Shown here: in pieces, positions 7,987 through 15,733 of the stretch
How the letters are laid out: every line of letters begins with the position of its first letter
How positions within the stretch are numbered: the first letter of the stretch is position 1
The notes under the pieces: generated by a model
Database searches by the model: none
What the model saw: only the letters and a program-made list of their open reading frames with translations
What the model was told of the DNA's origin: nothing
Position numbers and translations under genes: made by a program
From: Hymenobacter metallicola
GTDB taxonomy: Bacteria > Bacteroidota > Bacteroidia > Cytophagales > Hymenobacteraceae
DNA length: 64,000 bases
Assembly (NCBI RefSeq): GCF_004745645.1
Contig: NZ_SRMB01000003.1
Coordinates: forward strand, 620,001 to 684,000
Reading direction: 5' to 3'

Positions 7987-9636
7987 ATGTCCTTCCAGTT
8001 TTTACCATACACACCGGCCGCTGAATTTTCCACCCAGGCTGCGTATTTCTCCATGGAGTTTGCCCTCGACCAGGCCCTGAAAACCTACTCGGGTGGCCTG
8101 GGCTTTCTGGCCGGCTCCCATATGCGCTCAGCCTACGAGCTCAAGCAGAACCTCATCGGCATCGGCATGCTGTGGAGCTACGGCTACTACGACCAGGGCC
8201 GCAACGAAGACCAGACCATGCGGGCCGACTTCCGTCTGAAGTCTTACTCCTTCCTCGAAGACACCGGCCTGGTGTTCCCCATCACCATTCACGGAGCCGA
8301 GGTGAAAGTGAAGGCTATGTACCTGGCCCCCGACACGTTCGGCACGGCTCCGATGTTCTTCCTGACCACCGACATTCCCGAAAACGACTATATCTCCCGC
8401 ACCATCACCCACTACCTCTACGACGCCGACACGGCCGCCCGCGTGGCTCAGTCGATGGTGCTGGGCATTGGCGGCGGCAAGCTGCTCGACTTGCTGGGCG
8501 TGCCGATGGACACCTACCACCTCAACGAAGGCCACGGCCTGCCGCTGGCGTTTTACCTCTACGAAAAGCACGGCCGTAGCCTGGCCGAAGTGCAGAAGCG
8601 CCTGGTATTCACGACCCACACGCCCGAGCTGGCCGGCAACGAGGAGCACCCCATGCAGCTGCTCACCGACATGACCTTCTTCGGCACCGTGCCCGCCGAC
8701 GAAATCCGCCGGGTGGCCCGGGTGGAGAACGAGACGCTGAATTACACGCTCACCGCCCTGCGCTTCTCGCGCAAAGCCAACGCCGTATCGAAAGTGCACG
8801 GGCAGGTAGCTAACGACATGTGGGGCCACTACGAAGGCATTTGTCCCATTATCCCGATTACCAACTCCCAAAACGGCACCTACTGGCGCGACGCCGAGCT
8901 GCACGCGGCCCTGGAAGCCAACGACGACGTGGCCCTGAAAGCCCGGAAGCGGGAACTCAAAAAGCAGCTCTTCGACTTCGTGGCCGACCAGACCGGCACC
9001 CTGCTCGACCCGGACGTGCTGACCGTGGTGTGGGCCCGCCGCTTTGCCGGCTACAAGCGCGCCAACCTGATTCTGCATCACTTCGAGCGGTTTGCCCAGA
9101 TGGTGAGCAAGCAGGACCGCCCCGTGCAGGTTATCTGGGCTGGCAAGCCCTACCCCAAGGACTACGGCGCCATCGGCATGTTCAACGACATCATCCAGCG
9201 TACCAAGCAGTTCAAGAACTGCGCCGTGCTGACGGGCTACGAGCTGGGCCTCTCGGCGCTGCTCAAGAAAGGCTCCGACATCTGGCTCAATACGCCCCGC
9301 TTTCCCCGCGAAGCTTCCGGCACCAGCGGCATGACGGCCGCCATGAACGCCAGCCTGAGCCTGAGCATCCCCGACGGCTGGATTCCGGAATTTGTGCGCC
9401 ACGGCGAAAACGGCTTCCTGCTGCCCCTGGCCAACCTCACCGAGCCCGACAACGTGAAGGACGACGTGGAAGCCCGCGGCGTGCTCGACGTGCTGGAAAA
9501 CGAGATTCTGCCGCTCTACTACGACGAGCCGGCCAAGTACCTCGAAATTGCTAAAACGGCTATGCGCGAAGTCGAGCCCGAGTTCGAGTCGCACCGCATG
9601 GCTACGCAGTACTACCGGGAGATGTACACGGCCTAG
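7987..9636 (+). CDS. Alpha-glucan phosphorylase-like protein (GT35 short form), PLP lysine replaced
   Basis: 549 residues from the ATG at 7987 (MSFQFLPYTPAAEFSTQAAYFSMEF); the longer frame from 7948 adds an unlikely N-terminus. It matches the short alpha-glucan phosphorylase family (TIGR02094 type): AYFSMEF near the N-terminus, NEGHG near residue 181, VWARRFAGYKRANLIL near 345, and EASGTSGM near 440. In known phosphorylases the residue after this Met is the lysine that binds pyridoxal phosphate. Here the codon is ACG (Thr), giving SGMTAAMN. Cytosolic glucan phosphorolysis is therefore uncertain; a related glycosyltransferase-like activity or a regulatory role are alternatives. A LacI-type operator lies upstream and an intrinsic terminator follows. 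Confidence 0.8.
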   Translation: MSFQFLPYTPAAEFSTQAAYFSMEFALDQALKTYSGGLGFLAGSHMRSAYELKQNLIGIGMLWSYGYYDQGRNEDQTMRADFRLKSYSFLEDTGLVFPITIHGAEVKVKAMYLAPDTFGTAPMFFLTTDIPENDYISRTITHYLYDADTAARVAQSMVLGIGGGKLLDLLGVPMDTYHLNEGHGLPLAFYLYEKHGRSLAEVQKRLVFTTHTPELAGNEEHPMQLLTDMTFFGTVPADEIRRVARVENETLNYTLTALRFSRKANAVSKVHGQVANDMWGHYEGICPIIPITNSQNGTYWRDAELHAALEANDDVALKARKRELKKQLFDFVADQTGTLLDPDVLTVVWARRFAGYKRANLILHHFERFAQMVSKQDRPVQVIWAGKPYPKDYGAIGMFNDIIQRTKQFKNCAVLTGYELGLSALLKKGSDIWLNTPRFPREASGTSGMTAAMNASLSLSIPDGWIPEFVRHGENGFLLPLANLTEPDNVKDDVEARGVLDVLENEILPLYYDEPAKYLEIAKTAMREVEPEFESHRMATQYYREMYTA

Positions 9637-9658
9637 TGTCGCCTGGCTAGCGCCTGGG

Positions 9659-9689
9659 AAGCCCGGTTTCTGCGGAAGCCGGGCTTTTT
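9659..9689 (+). terminator. Intrinsic terminator after the phosphorylase-like gene
   Basis: AAGCCCGG (9659-9666) pairs with CCGGGCTT (9679-9686), followed by a T run. It lies 22 nt after the stop codon. Confidence 0.8.
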
Positions 9690-9742
9690 AGCGTCTACCC
9701 AAATACCGTCCTGCTTCCGCAGCAGCTCCCAACGTCATGTGC

Positions 9743-9749
9743 TACCTTG
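9743..9749 (+). promoter_or_regulatory. Promoter -7-like box before the esterase gene
   Basis: TACCTTG, one base short of TAnnTTTG, sits 8 nt before the ATG at 9758. This supports the 9758 start and a very short or absent 5' leader. Confidence 0.4.
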
Positions 9750-9757
9750 CCCGCCGC

Positions 9758-10816
9758 ATGAAACGCTTGATTCTTCTTTGGCTGCTGCTGGGCTACTATC
9801 CGCTGCTGGCCCAGCCCGCCGTCCCGGCCGGGCGCACCGTCGTTACCTACCTCAATTCGAAGCTGCTGGCCCGCAACCCGGGCGGCGAAAACCCGCGGCG
9901 GCGCGTGAGCGTGTACCTGCCCCCGGGCTACGATGCCAACCCGCAACGCCGCTACCCGGTGCTCTACTACCTGCACGGCTATGCCTGGAGCGACAGTCTG
10001 GTGTTTAACCAGGACGGCCTTCCCGCCTTGCTCGACCAGGCTATTGCCGCCGGCCAGATTCGACCCGTAATTGTGGTGACGCCCAACGAAAAAACGCTAT
10101 TTGGCGGCAGCATGTACACCAATTCGGCCACCAACGGCCCCTGGGCCGACTTCACCGCCCAGGAGTTGATCCGCTTTATTGATGGGCAGTTTCGCACCCT
10201 GGCCCAACCGGGCAGCCGCGGCCTGGCCGGTCACTCGATGGGCGGCAACGGCACCCTGCGCCTGAGCATGCGGTATCCTGGCACTTGGGCTGCCGCTTAC
10301 GCCTTGAGCCCAGCCTTTGTGGGGCCCCACCCCGAATACATGGCTAGTGCGGCGGGCTTGCAAGCGGCCCTGCGCGCACCCAACCAGGGCGCTTTGGCCG
10401 GTAATTTCTCGGGGCAAATAACAGTAGCTTTGGCCCGGGCCTTTTCCGCCGAACCGCAGGCCAGACCTCTCGGCGCGGCTCTACCCAGCTCCCTCGGCCC
10501 CGACAGCCTGACGCGGCGCGATGCTGTGCTACCACGTTGGGTAGCTGCCACGCCTACTTATCTACTGCCCGCTCATGCAGCTGGGCTGCGGCAGTTGCGC
10601 GCCCTGGCTTTCGACTGGGGCGGACAGGATGAATTTCGCCATATTCCACCCACTTGCCGCTCCTTCAGCATCTTACTCAGTACTTTCGGCATTCGGCACT
10701 CGGCCCAGGAGTACGAGGGCACGCACGGCAGTGGCATTATGGGGCGCAACGGGCGCATCTACCAGCACCTGCTGCCCTTCTTCAACCAGCATCTGGATTT
10801 TGCTCCCCAGCAGTAG
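9758..10816 (+). CDS. Secreted alpha/beta-hydrolase, esterase D/FrmB-like
   Basis: 352 residues from the ATG at 9758, chosen because MKRLILLWLLLGYYPLLAQ is a clear signal peptide and a -7-like box precedes it. The fold belongs to the putative esterase family (PF00756; antigen 85/FrmB/enterochelin esterase relatives). Evidence is the strand VSVYLPPGYDANPQRRYPVLYYLHG, the nucleophile elbow GHSMGGNG with Ser near residue 161, and a late His in YEGTHGSG. It should hydrolyse ester bonds in the periplasm, possibly acyl groups on sugars; the substrate is unknown. It is a separate transcript between two glgP-derived sequences. Confidence 0.8.
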   Translation: MKRLILLWLLLGYYPLLAQPAVPAGRTVVTYLNSKLLARNPGGENPRRRVSVYLPPGYDANPQRRYPVLYYLHGYAWSDSLVFNQDGLPALLDQAIAAGQIRPVIVVTPNEKTLFGGSMYTNSATNGPWADFTAQELIRFIDGQFRTLAQPGSRGLAGHSMGGNGTLRLSMRYPGTWAAAYALSPAFVGPHPEYMASAAGLQAALRAPNQGALAGNFSGQITVALARAFSAEPQARPLGAALPSSLGPDSLTRRDAVLPRWVAATPTYLLPAHAAGLRQLRALAFDWGGQDEFRHIPPTCRSFSILLSTFGIRHSAQEYEGTHGSGIMGRNGRIYQHLLPFFNQHLDFAPQQ

Positions 10817-10844
10817 CTGAAATTTTCCAAAACTGCCTAGCCCA

Positions 10845-10912
10845 AAGTCGAGCCTGAGTTCAAGCTGCCCCGCACGGTTATACGGTAGTCCCAGGAAATG
10901 TGCAATGCTTGA
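10845..10912 (+). pseudogene. Decayed copy of the phosphorylase gene 3' end
   Basis: This 68-nt stretch aligns without gaps to 9569-9636, the last codons and stop of the phosphorylase-like gene. I count about 48 identical positions; most differences are transitions. It begins AAGTCGAGCC in both places and ends in a stop-like TGA aligned near the real TAG. No reading frame is open. It suggests a former tandem duplication with the esterase now in between. The rest of the 383-nt gap 10817-11199 is AT-richer and shows no gene. Confidence 0.55.
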
Positions 10913-11199
10913 GCTTCGGTTGCTTTAAGCAGAACAGTAGTTTTTGGCTGAGAGGCGGTACGGCAGTTAAGTCGGCCCGCCTTTCTGCTTTTTCACGGCA
11001 ATAGCGCCGAGGTTTTAACCGGTAGTTCTACTGTTTAGTCTGGCCCAGAAGCAAGTTAAACCGTAATAATGGCCGAGCTTACGCTAAAAGCAAGAATTTG
11101 TTTAACAATTTTATTATCAAACTTCAACAGAAATACAGTCGTATTCAGGGGGTAGGAATAGAGTTATTCCTCCTCTGATTGGACAGTAATCTGTTGGAT

Positions 11200-11871
11200 A
11201 TGACTGATGAAGAGCAAAATATAGTTACAAGGGAATATCTTGATTTTATACAAAACCGAGACTTTCCTTGCGTGGCCGCCAAGACCGCCCTTACCTGGAA
11301 CCAGATTCAGACGCTGGTCGTCGACCACATGGCCTGCCCCAAAGATGACGCGGCTATCCTGCAGTTTCTTTACGACGTTGTCGATACCTACCGGCAAGCC
11401 GACAAGCTGTACCATAGCGCTGCTATAATCTTTAAGGGCCCCGAGAGCCCGACCGAGGCCCAGTTTGATGAGTTGCTGTGGCAGCGCCTGCAAGCTGTGT
11501 CTAATCTGGATGCCCAGCACTACGGATACGACAAGCGCGTGGTAGCCGACCCCACCTCCCCCGATTTCAGCTATAGTCTGAAGGAAGAGGCTTTCTTCGT
11601 GATTGGCCTGCATCCGGGGAGCAGCCGCCCGGCCCGGCAGTTTAAGTACCCAACCCTGGTTTTTAACGCCCACGACCAGTTCGAACGGATTCGGGCTGAA
11701 GGCCGCTACGACAAGCTCCGCACGACCATTCGTACCCGCGACATGGCCTACTCCGGCTCCATCAATCCCATGCTGGAAGACTATGGAGAATCGTCGGAAG
11801 TGTACCAATACAGTGGCAAGGTGTACGACCAAGCCTGGAAATGCCCATTTTTAAGCCAACATGCCCGATAA
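11200..11871 (+). CDS. YqcI/YcgG family protein (possible heme N-oxygenase)
   Basis: 223 residues from the ATG at 11200; an upstream TTG at 11179 is possible but the family normally begins shortly before the FPCV motif. FPCVAAKTAL near residue 25 and the HPGSSRPARQF segment near 150 match the YqcI/YcgG family (PF08892). One member, GntA, is a heme-dependent N-hydroxylase in guanitoxin biosynthesis, so oxygen chemistry on a guanidino or amino nitrogen is a reasonable hypothesis; it is not shown here. The 3' end overlaps the DUF1989 gene by 11 nt, which indicates one operon and probably coupled translation. Confidence 0.8.
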   Translation: MTDEEQNIVTREYLDFIQNRDFPCVAAKTALTWNQIQTLVVDHMACPKDDAAILQFLYDVVDTYRQADKLYHSAAIIFKGPESPTEAQFDELLWQRLQAVSNLDAQHYGYDKRVVADPTSPDFSYSLKEEAFFVIGLHPGSSRPARQFKYPTLVFNAHDQFERIRAEGRYDKLRTTIRTRDMAYSGSINPMLEDYGESSEVYQYSGKVYDQAWKCPFLSQHAR

Positions 11872-12454
11872 CCTCACCATCATTCCGCCCCGTAGCGGCA
11901 CGTCGTTTCTGCTCAAAAAAGGTCAGCGTCTCAAAGTCGTTGATATCGAAGGCGAGCAGGTGTCTGATTTTGTGTGCTACAACCTGGCCGACAAGGCCGA
12001 AGCCATATCCTCGGGCCGCACCATCGACTACGCCGAAACGATTCTGCTGACCAAGGGGCACCCGCTGTACTCCAACCGCAGCAACGTCATGTGCGAGATT
12101 GTGGAAGATACCGTTGGTCGGCACGACTTTCTGCTCACGCCCTGCAGCGCCGACACGTTCCGTATCATCTACGGGCACACCCAGCCCCACCGCGGCTGCT
12201 TCGGCAACCTGTGCGCCGCCCTGGAGCAGTACGGCATCAGCCCCGATGCCATTCCCATTAGCTTCAACCTCTTTATGCACGTCACCGTGGATGGGGACAC
12301 GGGCCGGGTAGCCGTGCTGCCGCCCAAAAGCAAGGCCGGTGACTACGTGGTGCTGGAAGCCAAGATGGACCTCTTGGTAGGGCTTACGGCCTGCTCGGCA
12401 GAAATGTCGAACAATTATGCTTTCAAACCCATTGGGTACCAGATAGAAGGATAA
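11861..12454 (+). CDS. DUF1989 / urea carboxylase-associated family protein
   Basis: 197 residues. The order LKKGQRLKVVDIEGEQVSDFVCYN, then RSNVMCEIVEDT, then GCFGNL and NLFMHVTVD fits the DUF1989 family (PF09347), with several conserved Cys/His/Glu residues that could bind a metal. Characterised members form carboxyguanidine deiminase (CgdAB) in guanidine degradation. Here a single DUF1989 gene is present instead of a pair, and no urea carboxylase or allophanate hydrolase is nearby. Its overlap with the YcgG gene implies a joint pathway, perhaps on a guanidino compound; this is inference. Confidence 0.82.
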   Translation: MPDNLTIIPPRSGTSFLLKKGQRLKVVDIEGEQVSDFVCYNLADKAEAISSGRTIDYAETILLTKGHPLYSNRSNVMCEIVEDTVGRHDFLLTPCSADTFRIIYGHTQPHRGCFGNLCAALEQYGISPDAIPISFNLFMHVTVDGDTGRVAVLPPKSKAGDYVVLEAKMDLLVGLTACSAEMSNNYAFKPIGYQIEG

Positions 12455-12483
12455 GCGGAAATACCTCGGGCCATACACAACAG

Positions 12484-12547
12484 CCCCATGCCGGACGACC
12501 AGCTTTAAGCCCTCCCGGGAGCTTAGGGCTGGTCGTCCAGCATGGGG
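12484..12547. terminator. Long inverted repeat, convergent terminator overlapping a coding 3' end
   Basis: The arms 12484-12503 and 12528-12547 are complementary over almost 20 bp (CCCCATGCcGGACGACCAGC against its partner, one mismatch). The inner sequence AAGC..TCCCGGGA..GCTT can fold further. The right arm contains the last codons and stop of the SGNH hydrolase gene. Confidence 0.75.
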
Positions 12548-13209
12548 CCTAGGATGGCCCATACATTATTGGCCAGGATCTTCTGACCCGCCGCATTGGG
12601 ATGCACGCCGTCGGGCAGGTTCAAGTGGCGCTGGCCCAGCACGCCTTGTAAAAGGAAGGGCACGAAAGGCAGGCTGTTTTTCTCAGCCAAAGTGCGAAAT
12701 AAGGCCTTGAACTCGGCGGCGTAGCGGCCGTACTGGTGGCCGCCCAGCACGCTCAGGTCAAAAGGAAACTCCAGCCCCACCAGCACGATGCGCGCCTTGG
12801 GATACTTCAGCTTCACTTGGTCGATGATGGCCTGCAGGTTCTGGGTGGTTTCGCGGACCGGAATGCCGCGCAACCCGTCGTTGGCTCCTAATTCCAGCAC
12901 GAATACGTCCACGGGTTGCCGGGCTAGCACGCTGGCAATACGCTGCCGGCCGCCGGCAGTAGTTTCACCGCTTACGCCATAATTGAGGGCTTTGTAGGGT
13001 AGCTTAAGCGAATCGAGACGCTCCTGAATTAGGGAAGGAAAGGCCTCACTGGCCCGCAGCTGGTAGCCAGCCGTGAGGCTGTTACCAAAGAAAAGAATGT
13101 TCTGCATACGAAGAGGAGCTACCGCCTGAGGGTGGGTAGCGGGAGTAGAGTCGGCCGGGCCACAGGCGGCCAGCAGCAGACTAAGGCTGAGTGCAACAGA
13201 ATAGCGCAT
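12523..13209 (-). CDS. SGNH/GDSL-type esterase lipoprotein (TesA/arylesterase-like)
   Basis: 228 residues. The signal peptide ends in the lipobox LLAAC, so it is a probable lipoprotein. The four SGNH blocks are present: FGNSLTAGY (Ser near 44; GNSL replaces the usual GDSL), GVSGETTAGG, LGANDGLRG, and DGVHPNAAG with the Asp and His. The layout matches TesA-type thioesterase/arylesterase/lysophospholipase enzymes of the periplasm. It is convergent with the YcgG-DUF1989 operon, and the shared terminator overlaps its last codons. Confidence 0.87.
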   Translation of the reverse strand: MRYSVALSLSLLLAACGPADSTPATHPQAVAPLRMQNILFFGNSLTAGYQLRASEAFPSLIQERLDSLKLPYKALNYGVSGETTAGGRQRIASVLARQPVDVFVLELGANDGLRGIPVRETTQNLQAIIDQVKLKYPKARIVLVGLEFPFDLSVLGGHQYGRYAAEFKALFRTLAEKNSLPFVPFLLQGVLGQRHLNLPDGVHPNAAGQKILANNVWAILGPMLDDQP

Positions 13210-13341
13210 ACGCGTAACTACAAGAAGCCAAACCAGATTCAGCCCCTTCTATACCGTGGTTTCCTGTCTGTGAGTTGCCGTTGTCAGCCTTTTGGCGGTC
13301 ATCAGGTGTATAAACTTCTTACTATATATTTGGCTTCTTAG

Positions 13342-13349
13342 TAAGTTTG
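13342..13349 (+). promoter_or_regulatory. Promoter -7 box TAAGTTTG
   Basis: An exact TAnnTTTG box, 42 nt before the ATG of the broken tail-collar gene at 13392. It probably drives that remnant and the following T9SS gene. Confidence 0.5.
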
Positions 13350-13391
13350 AATATTGTTGGGCCCACCTGTGCCGGCCCACTTCCCCAAAGT

Positions 13392-13738
13392 ATGAGCAAA
13401 AATCTACGGTTTAGCTTGCTGCCAGCATCAATGCTGGTAACCGGTTCATTATCAGCGTATGCTCAAGCTGGCAGCGTTGGGATTGGGGTAGCCGGTCCCA
13501 ACGCGTCAGCCGTATTAGAAGTAGCGCCGGGTACTACCACGCCCAAAGGCTTTCTGCCCCCGCGCCTCAGCATGGCCGACCGGGACAAAATTGCCAGCCC
13601 AGCCGAGGGGTTGCTCATCTACCAGCGCACGGCCACGGCTTGGATACTGGCAGCGCCCTGCCGCACAACAACATGCAGCCCTACCTGACACTGGGGTATT
13701 ATATTGCTTTACAAGGCACTTTCCCGGCGCGGCAGTAG
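13392..13738 (+). pseudogene. Remnant of a tail-collar-like surface protein gene (internal deletion and frameshift)
   Basis: The first frame gives a signal peptide (MSKNLRFSLLPASMLVTGSL) and the stretch GFLPPRLSMADRDKIASPAE followed by GLLIYQ, a common N-terminal module in cytophagal surface proteins. That frame stops at 13686-13688 after unrelated residues. In another frame the sequence ends ALPHNNMQPYLTLGYYIALQ then GTFPARQ and a stop at 13736-13738, which is the C-terminal signature of phage tail-collar/microcystin-dependent proteins. The middle of the protein is missing and the two parts are out of frame, so an internal deletion is the simplest reading. Confidence 0.7.
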
Positions 13739-13760
13739 TCTGCCTCGCACCTTCTCCGCT

Positions 13761-15278
13761 ATGAAACAGGCTTTACCAATTTGTGGTCTTTTGCTGGCCG
13801 CCGTACCGGCCTTGGGCCAGGGGCTTTCCAACCAGGGCGCCGTTATTACCATCCAGTCGGGGGCTGAACTGTCGGTTGTCGGTGACGTGAGCGTCAGTGG
13901 TACAGGCATCATCGACAACGCCGGTACGCTGAGCCTGACCGGCAACTGGGACAACAGCACCAGCGCCGGCGTACTGACACCTGCTACCGGCACGGTGAAG
14001 CTAAACGGTAGCGCCGCCCAGCAAATCGGGGGTACGGCCGCTACCACCTTCCACTCGCTCGATATCAGTGCTGCTACCGGCCCGGTGAAGCTGGCTGCCG
14101 ATGCCTCGGTGGGCAACAGCAACGGCGTGCTCACGCTGGGTGCCAGGCAGCTGCAGCTCAATTCCAAGGTTCTGACGGTTAATAACGGCGCGACTACGGG
14201 TATTAGCCGCACAACGGGTTCCTTGGTCAGCGAATCGACGTCTTCGGCGGGCTATGGCCGGCTGGTCTGGGTCATTGGCTCGAACACGGGTACCTACACG
14301 GTGCCCATGAACAGCGGTAGTGCCGACGTGGCCATGGTGGCCAATATCACGGCCGGAGGCAGCAGCGCGGGCAGCCTCTCGTTTGCCACCTACCCTACCA
14401 GCGCCGATAACCTACCCTTGCCGTCGGGCGTTAGCGCCCTGCGTGGCAATGCCAACTACGCCATCGACCGGTACTGGATTGTGCAGCCCAACAACTACAC
14501 GCTGGCGCCTACCTCTACCCTAACGCTGGGCTACCTGACGGCAGAATGGAATACTGCCCCCAACAGCATTGTGGAAAGTCGCCTGCGCCTGCAGCGCTGG
14601 AACGGCTTGAACTGGGAGTCGCCCCAAGGAAGCGTGAGTGTGGCAAACAACACGCTGACGACGGATCTGCAGAACACGTATGGCATTTTTACCGCCGCCG
14701 ACCAAAACAACCCGCTGCCCGTGGAGCTGCGCGCGTTTGCGGCCCAGGCCCAGGATAACGATGCCGTGCTGAACTGGTCGACGGCTTCGGAAGCGAATAA
14801 CGAAGGCTTCTTCGTGGAAGTCAGCCTGGATAGCAAGGTCTTCCAGCGCGTCGGCTTTGTAGCCGGTAAAGGCACTACTACCGCCGCCCAGCAGTACCGC
14901 TACACGGATGCCAATGCGGCCAACCGGGGCGCTTTGCTCTACTACCGCCTGCGCCAGCGCGACGCCGACGGCACCGACCGCTTCTCGCCGGTGCGGGTGG
15001 TCAACTTTCCCCGGCGTAGCGTGGCCAGCAGCTTAGCAGCAGCGCCCAACCCGGCCCGTAGCCAGTATACCCTCTACATCGGAGCCGCTACTTCCCAGAC
15101 GGTGCAGCTGACGGTGCACGATGCCTTAGGCCGCATGGTAAGCCAGGGGCCGGTAGTGCTGCAGGCCGGGGAAAACAAGCTGCCGGCTTTCTTCCAGGAC
15201 AACCAACCGGTAGGGGTGTACCTGCTGACAGCCGTAATTGACGGCAAGGTGCTGCGTACCCGTTTGGTGCGCGAGTAG
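13761..15278 (+). CDS. T9SS type A sorting domain-containing surface protein
   Basis: 505 residues from the ATG at 13761, selected because a signal peptide (MKQALPICGLLLAAVPALGQ) follows it. Residues ~25-320 are low-complexity beta repeats rich in Ser/Thr/Gly. At ~325 begins PLPVELRAFAAQAQDNDAVL, a common fibronectin-like module in Bacteroidota. The C-terminal ~80 residues (AAPNPARSQYTLYIGA to GVYLLTAVIDGKVLRTRLV) form the type A sorting domain recognised by the type IX secretion system. The protein is probably exported and attached to the cell surface; its target is unknown. It starts 22 nt after the broken tail-collar gene, suggesting a former two-gene unit. Confidence 0.9.
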   Translation: MKQALPICGLLLAAVPALGQGLSNQGAVITIQSGAELSVVGDVSVSGTGIIDNAGTLSLTGNWDNSTSAGVLTPATGTVKLNGSAAQQIGGTAATTFHSLDISAATGPVKLAADASVGNSNGVLTLGARQLQLNSKVLTVNNGATTGISRTTGSLVSESTSSAGYGRLVWVIGSNTGTYTVPMNSGSADVAMVANITAGGSSAGSLSFATYPTSADNLPLPSGVSALRGNANYAIDRYWIVQPNNYTLAPTSTLTLGYLTAEWNTAPNSIVESRLRLQRWNGLNWESPQGSVSVANNTLTTDLQNTYGIFTAADQNNPLPVELRAFAAQAQDNDAVLNWSTASEANNEGFFVEVSLDSKVFQRVGFVAGKGTTTAAQQYRYTDANAANRGALLYYRLRQRDADGTDRFSPVRVVNFPRRSVASSLAAAPNPARSQYTLYIGAATSQTVQLTVHDALGRMVSQGPVVLQAGENKLPAFFQDNQPVGVYLLTAVIDGKVLRTRLVRE

Positions 15279-15333
15279 AAAAAGAGTTCAGGAAATTAAT
15301 GGCCGAATAAACCTTTTTGCCGGTTTCGTGCTT

Positions 15334-15341
15334 TAGCTTTG
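15334..15341 (+). promoter_or_regulatory. Promoter -7 box TAGCTTTG for thioredoxin
   Basis: An exact TAnnTTTG box with TTTTTG about 14 nt upstream. The predicted start site falls inside the adjacent terminator hairpin (15341-15373), so the box and terminator overlap. Confidence 0.55.
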
Positions 15342-15382
15342 CAGCCAGATAAGAATTGTTCTTATCTGGCTGCTTCTTTTTT
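15341..15382 (+). terminator. Intrinsic terminator, perfect 15-bp stem with 3-nt loop
   Basis: GCAGCCAGATAAGAA (15341-15355) pairs perfectly with 15359-15373, then a T-rich tail. It ends only 20 nt before the thioredoxin start codon and should stop transcription from the T9SS gene. Confidence 0.9.
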
Positions 15383-15402
15383 ACATCAACCTCCTTTGCA
15401 TA

Positions 15403-15720
15403 ATGCCCGTTACGAAAGCAACTGATTCCGACTTCCAGCAACTGCTCGAAACCCACGAAAAAGTCGTGGTAAAGTACTACGCCGACTGGTGTGGCAACTG
15501 CCGCCTGTTCTCGCCCAAGTACAAGCGCCTGGCCCAGGCCGAGCAAAACCAGAACATCAAGTTCCTGGATGTGAATGCCGAAACCAGCCCGGCCGCCCGC
15601 AAGCTGGCCAACGTGACCACGCTGCCCTTCTTCGCCATTTTCAAAGACGGCGAACTGGTAGACACCGTGTCGGCCAGCAAGGAAGAAGCCGTAGCTGATT
15701 TGATTAACCGCTTGAACTAA
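15403..15720 (+). CDS. Thioredoxin family protein
   Basis: 105 residues, the length of a single thioredoxin domain with no signal peptide. The active site is ADWCGNCRLF near residue 29, so the dithiol is CGNC in place of CGPC, which shifts the expected redox potential. The cis-Pro segment TTLPFFAIF is near 69. It should act as a cytosolic disulfide reductase or in peroxide defence. The following 80-residue gene starts 13 nt after the stop, so they form an operon. Confidence 0.9.
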   Translation: MPVTKATDSDFQQLLETHEKVVVKYYADWCGNCRLFSPKYKRLAQAEQNQNIKFLDVNAETSPAARKLANVTTLPFFAIFKDGELVDTVSASKEEAVADLINRLN

Positions 15721-15733
15721 GGTCGGCGCAGCT

